A stretch of 64,000 nt of DNA from Tsuneonella litorea (GTDB taxonomy: Bacteria > Pseudomonadota > Alphaproteobacteria > Sphingomonadales > Sphingomonadaceae), in NCBI RefSeq assembly GCF_025154015.1, contig NZ_JAOAMV010000004.1, positions 248,001 through 312,000 of the forward strand, written 5' to 3'. The notes beneath the pieces are model-generated. The model was not told the DNA's origin. It ran no database searches and was given only the letters and a program-made list of their open reading frames with translations. Within the stretch, counting starts at the first letter, position 1, and the number at the start of each line of letters is the position of its first letter. This document shows, in pieces, positions 63,762 through 64,000 of this stretch. A program made the translations under genes and the position numbers.

Positions 63762-64000
63762 ATGTCCATTCTGACCAACTGGGGTCGCACACTGAAGCTG
63801 ATCGCCGTGCCGCTCGCGCTCGGTGCGCTGGCCGCGTGCGCGACCCCCTTCAAGGCGGACGTCCAGCGCTTCCAGAGCGCGATGCCGGCACCGCAGGGCC
63901 AGACCTTCGCGGTCGTGGCCGAAGACCCGGCACTCGCCGGTGGCCTCGAGTTCGCGCAGTACGCCGACTACGTCGAGGCCAACATGACCCGCCTTGGCTA
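63762..64000 (+). CDS. DUF4136-like lipoprotein (5' end only)
   Basis: ATG at 63762 opens a frame that runs off the window after 79 codons. The signal ends in a lipobox (LAAC, Cys near residue 26). The mature part starts TPFKADVQRFQSAMPAPQGQ and continues with LAGGLEFAQYADYVEANMTR, like the N-terminal half of DUF4136 lipoproteins. These are outer-membrane or periplasmic proteins of unknown role. The family call is tentative because only the start is visible. Confidence 0.7.
   Translation, partial: MSILTNWGRTLKLIAVPLALGALAACATPFKADVQRFQSAMPAPQGQTFAVVAEDPALAGGLEFAQYADYVEANMTRLG

Overview
The window comes from an alphaproteobacterium of the order Sphingomonadales, most likely the Erythrobacteraceae. 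This is inferred from the very GC-rich coding sequence, the protein flavours (Tim44/TimA adaptor, PEP-CTERM-like surface protein, membrane-anchored c-type cytochrome, SecB) and the gene neighbours. It has two unlike parts: a visibly less GC-rich integrated element at 422-19306, and ordinary chromosome on both sides.

Left edge and element. The 3' end of a type I mannose-6-phosphate isomerase gene (1-360) is the last host gene before the element. The element is bounded by a 15-base direct repeat (TGGATGCCCCGCAAG at 422-436 and 19292-19306). The right copy is the CCA end of a minus-strand tRNA-Gln(CUG) gene, and a P4-type tyrosine integrase lies beside it. From the integrase inwards the minus strand carries an unrecognised 353-residue protein, then an AlpA-like regulator heading a run of ten overlapping genes that includes a DUF3987 helicase/primase-like protein. 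The left half holds a lysogeny-like switch (XRE repressor with divergent genes), a frameshifted secreted protein, and a four-gene cassette (8771 down to 2341). That cassette ends in a 1615-residue protein joining a nuclease-like domain, a phage ejection-type body and a peptidoglycan peptidase-like domain. A YefM-YoeB toxin-antitoxin pair and several tiny genes follow at the left end. No capsid, portal, terminase or tail genes are present, so the element looks like a phage satellite or a pared-down prophage. A diverged copy of the left attachment arm lies inverted at 11969-12045 and splits the element in two, which suggests a composite history.

Chromosome, 19.4-64 kb. Gene groups follow the tRNA: ppx-rlmE and a small membrane protein paralogous to one inside the element; a membrane cytochrome c; pheA followed by a MoxR cluster (DUF4129, DUF4350 with a frameshift, MoxR, DUF58, SpoIIM-like, RDD); an acetyltransferase overlapping a class A beta-lactamase; an acyltransferase overlapping an isoaspartyl peptidase; a PAP2 phosphatase, an MscS-related membrane protein and a CorA-family transporter. 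Next come ispG with a thioredoxin-like lipoprotein and two convergent L,D-transpeptidases; an EamA transporter; acnA with a rhodanese lipoprotein; a Ser/Gly-rich PEP-CTERM-like protein; ruvA, a secreted DsrE-like gene and ruvB; and aroC. An exported amine oxidase is coupled to an exported RidA protein, and katG diverges from them. The window closes with a transglutaminase-like peptidase, Smr, mltA, timA, secB, murJ, trpS and the start of a DUF4136 lipoprotein gene.

Working together. Peptidoglycan and envelope functions recur (MltA, two YkuD-type transpeptidases, MurJ, PAP2, beta-lactamase, SecB). Many chromosomal gene pairs are translationally coupled through ATGA or GTGA overlaps. No function could be assigned to about half of the small genes in the integrated element, and they are described from sequence only.
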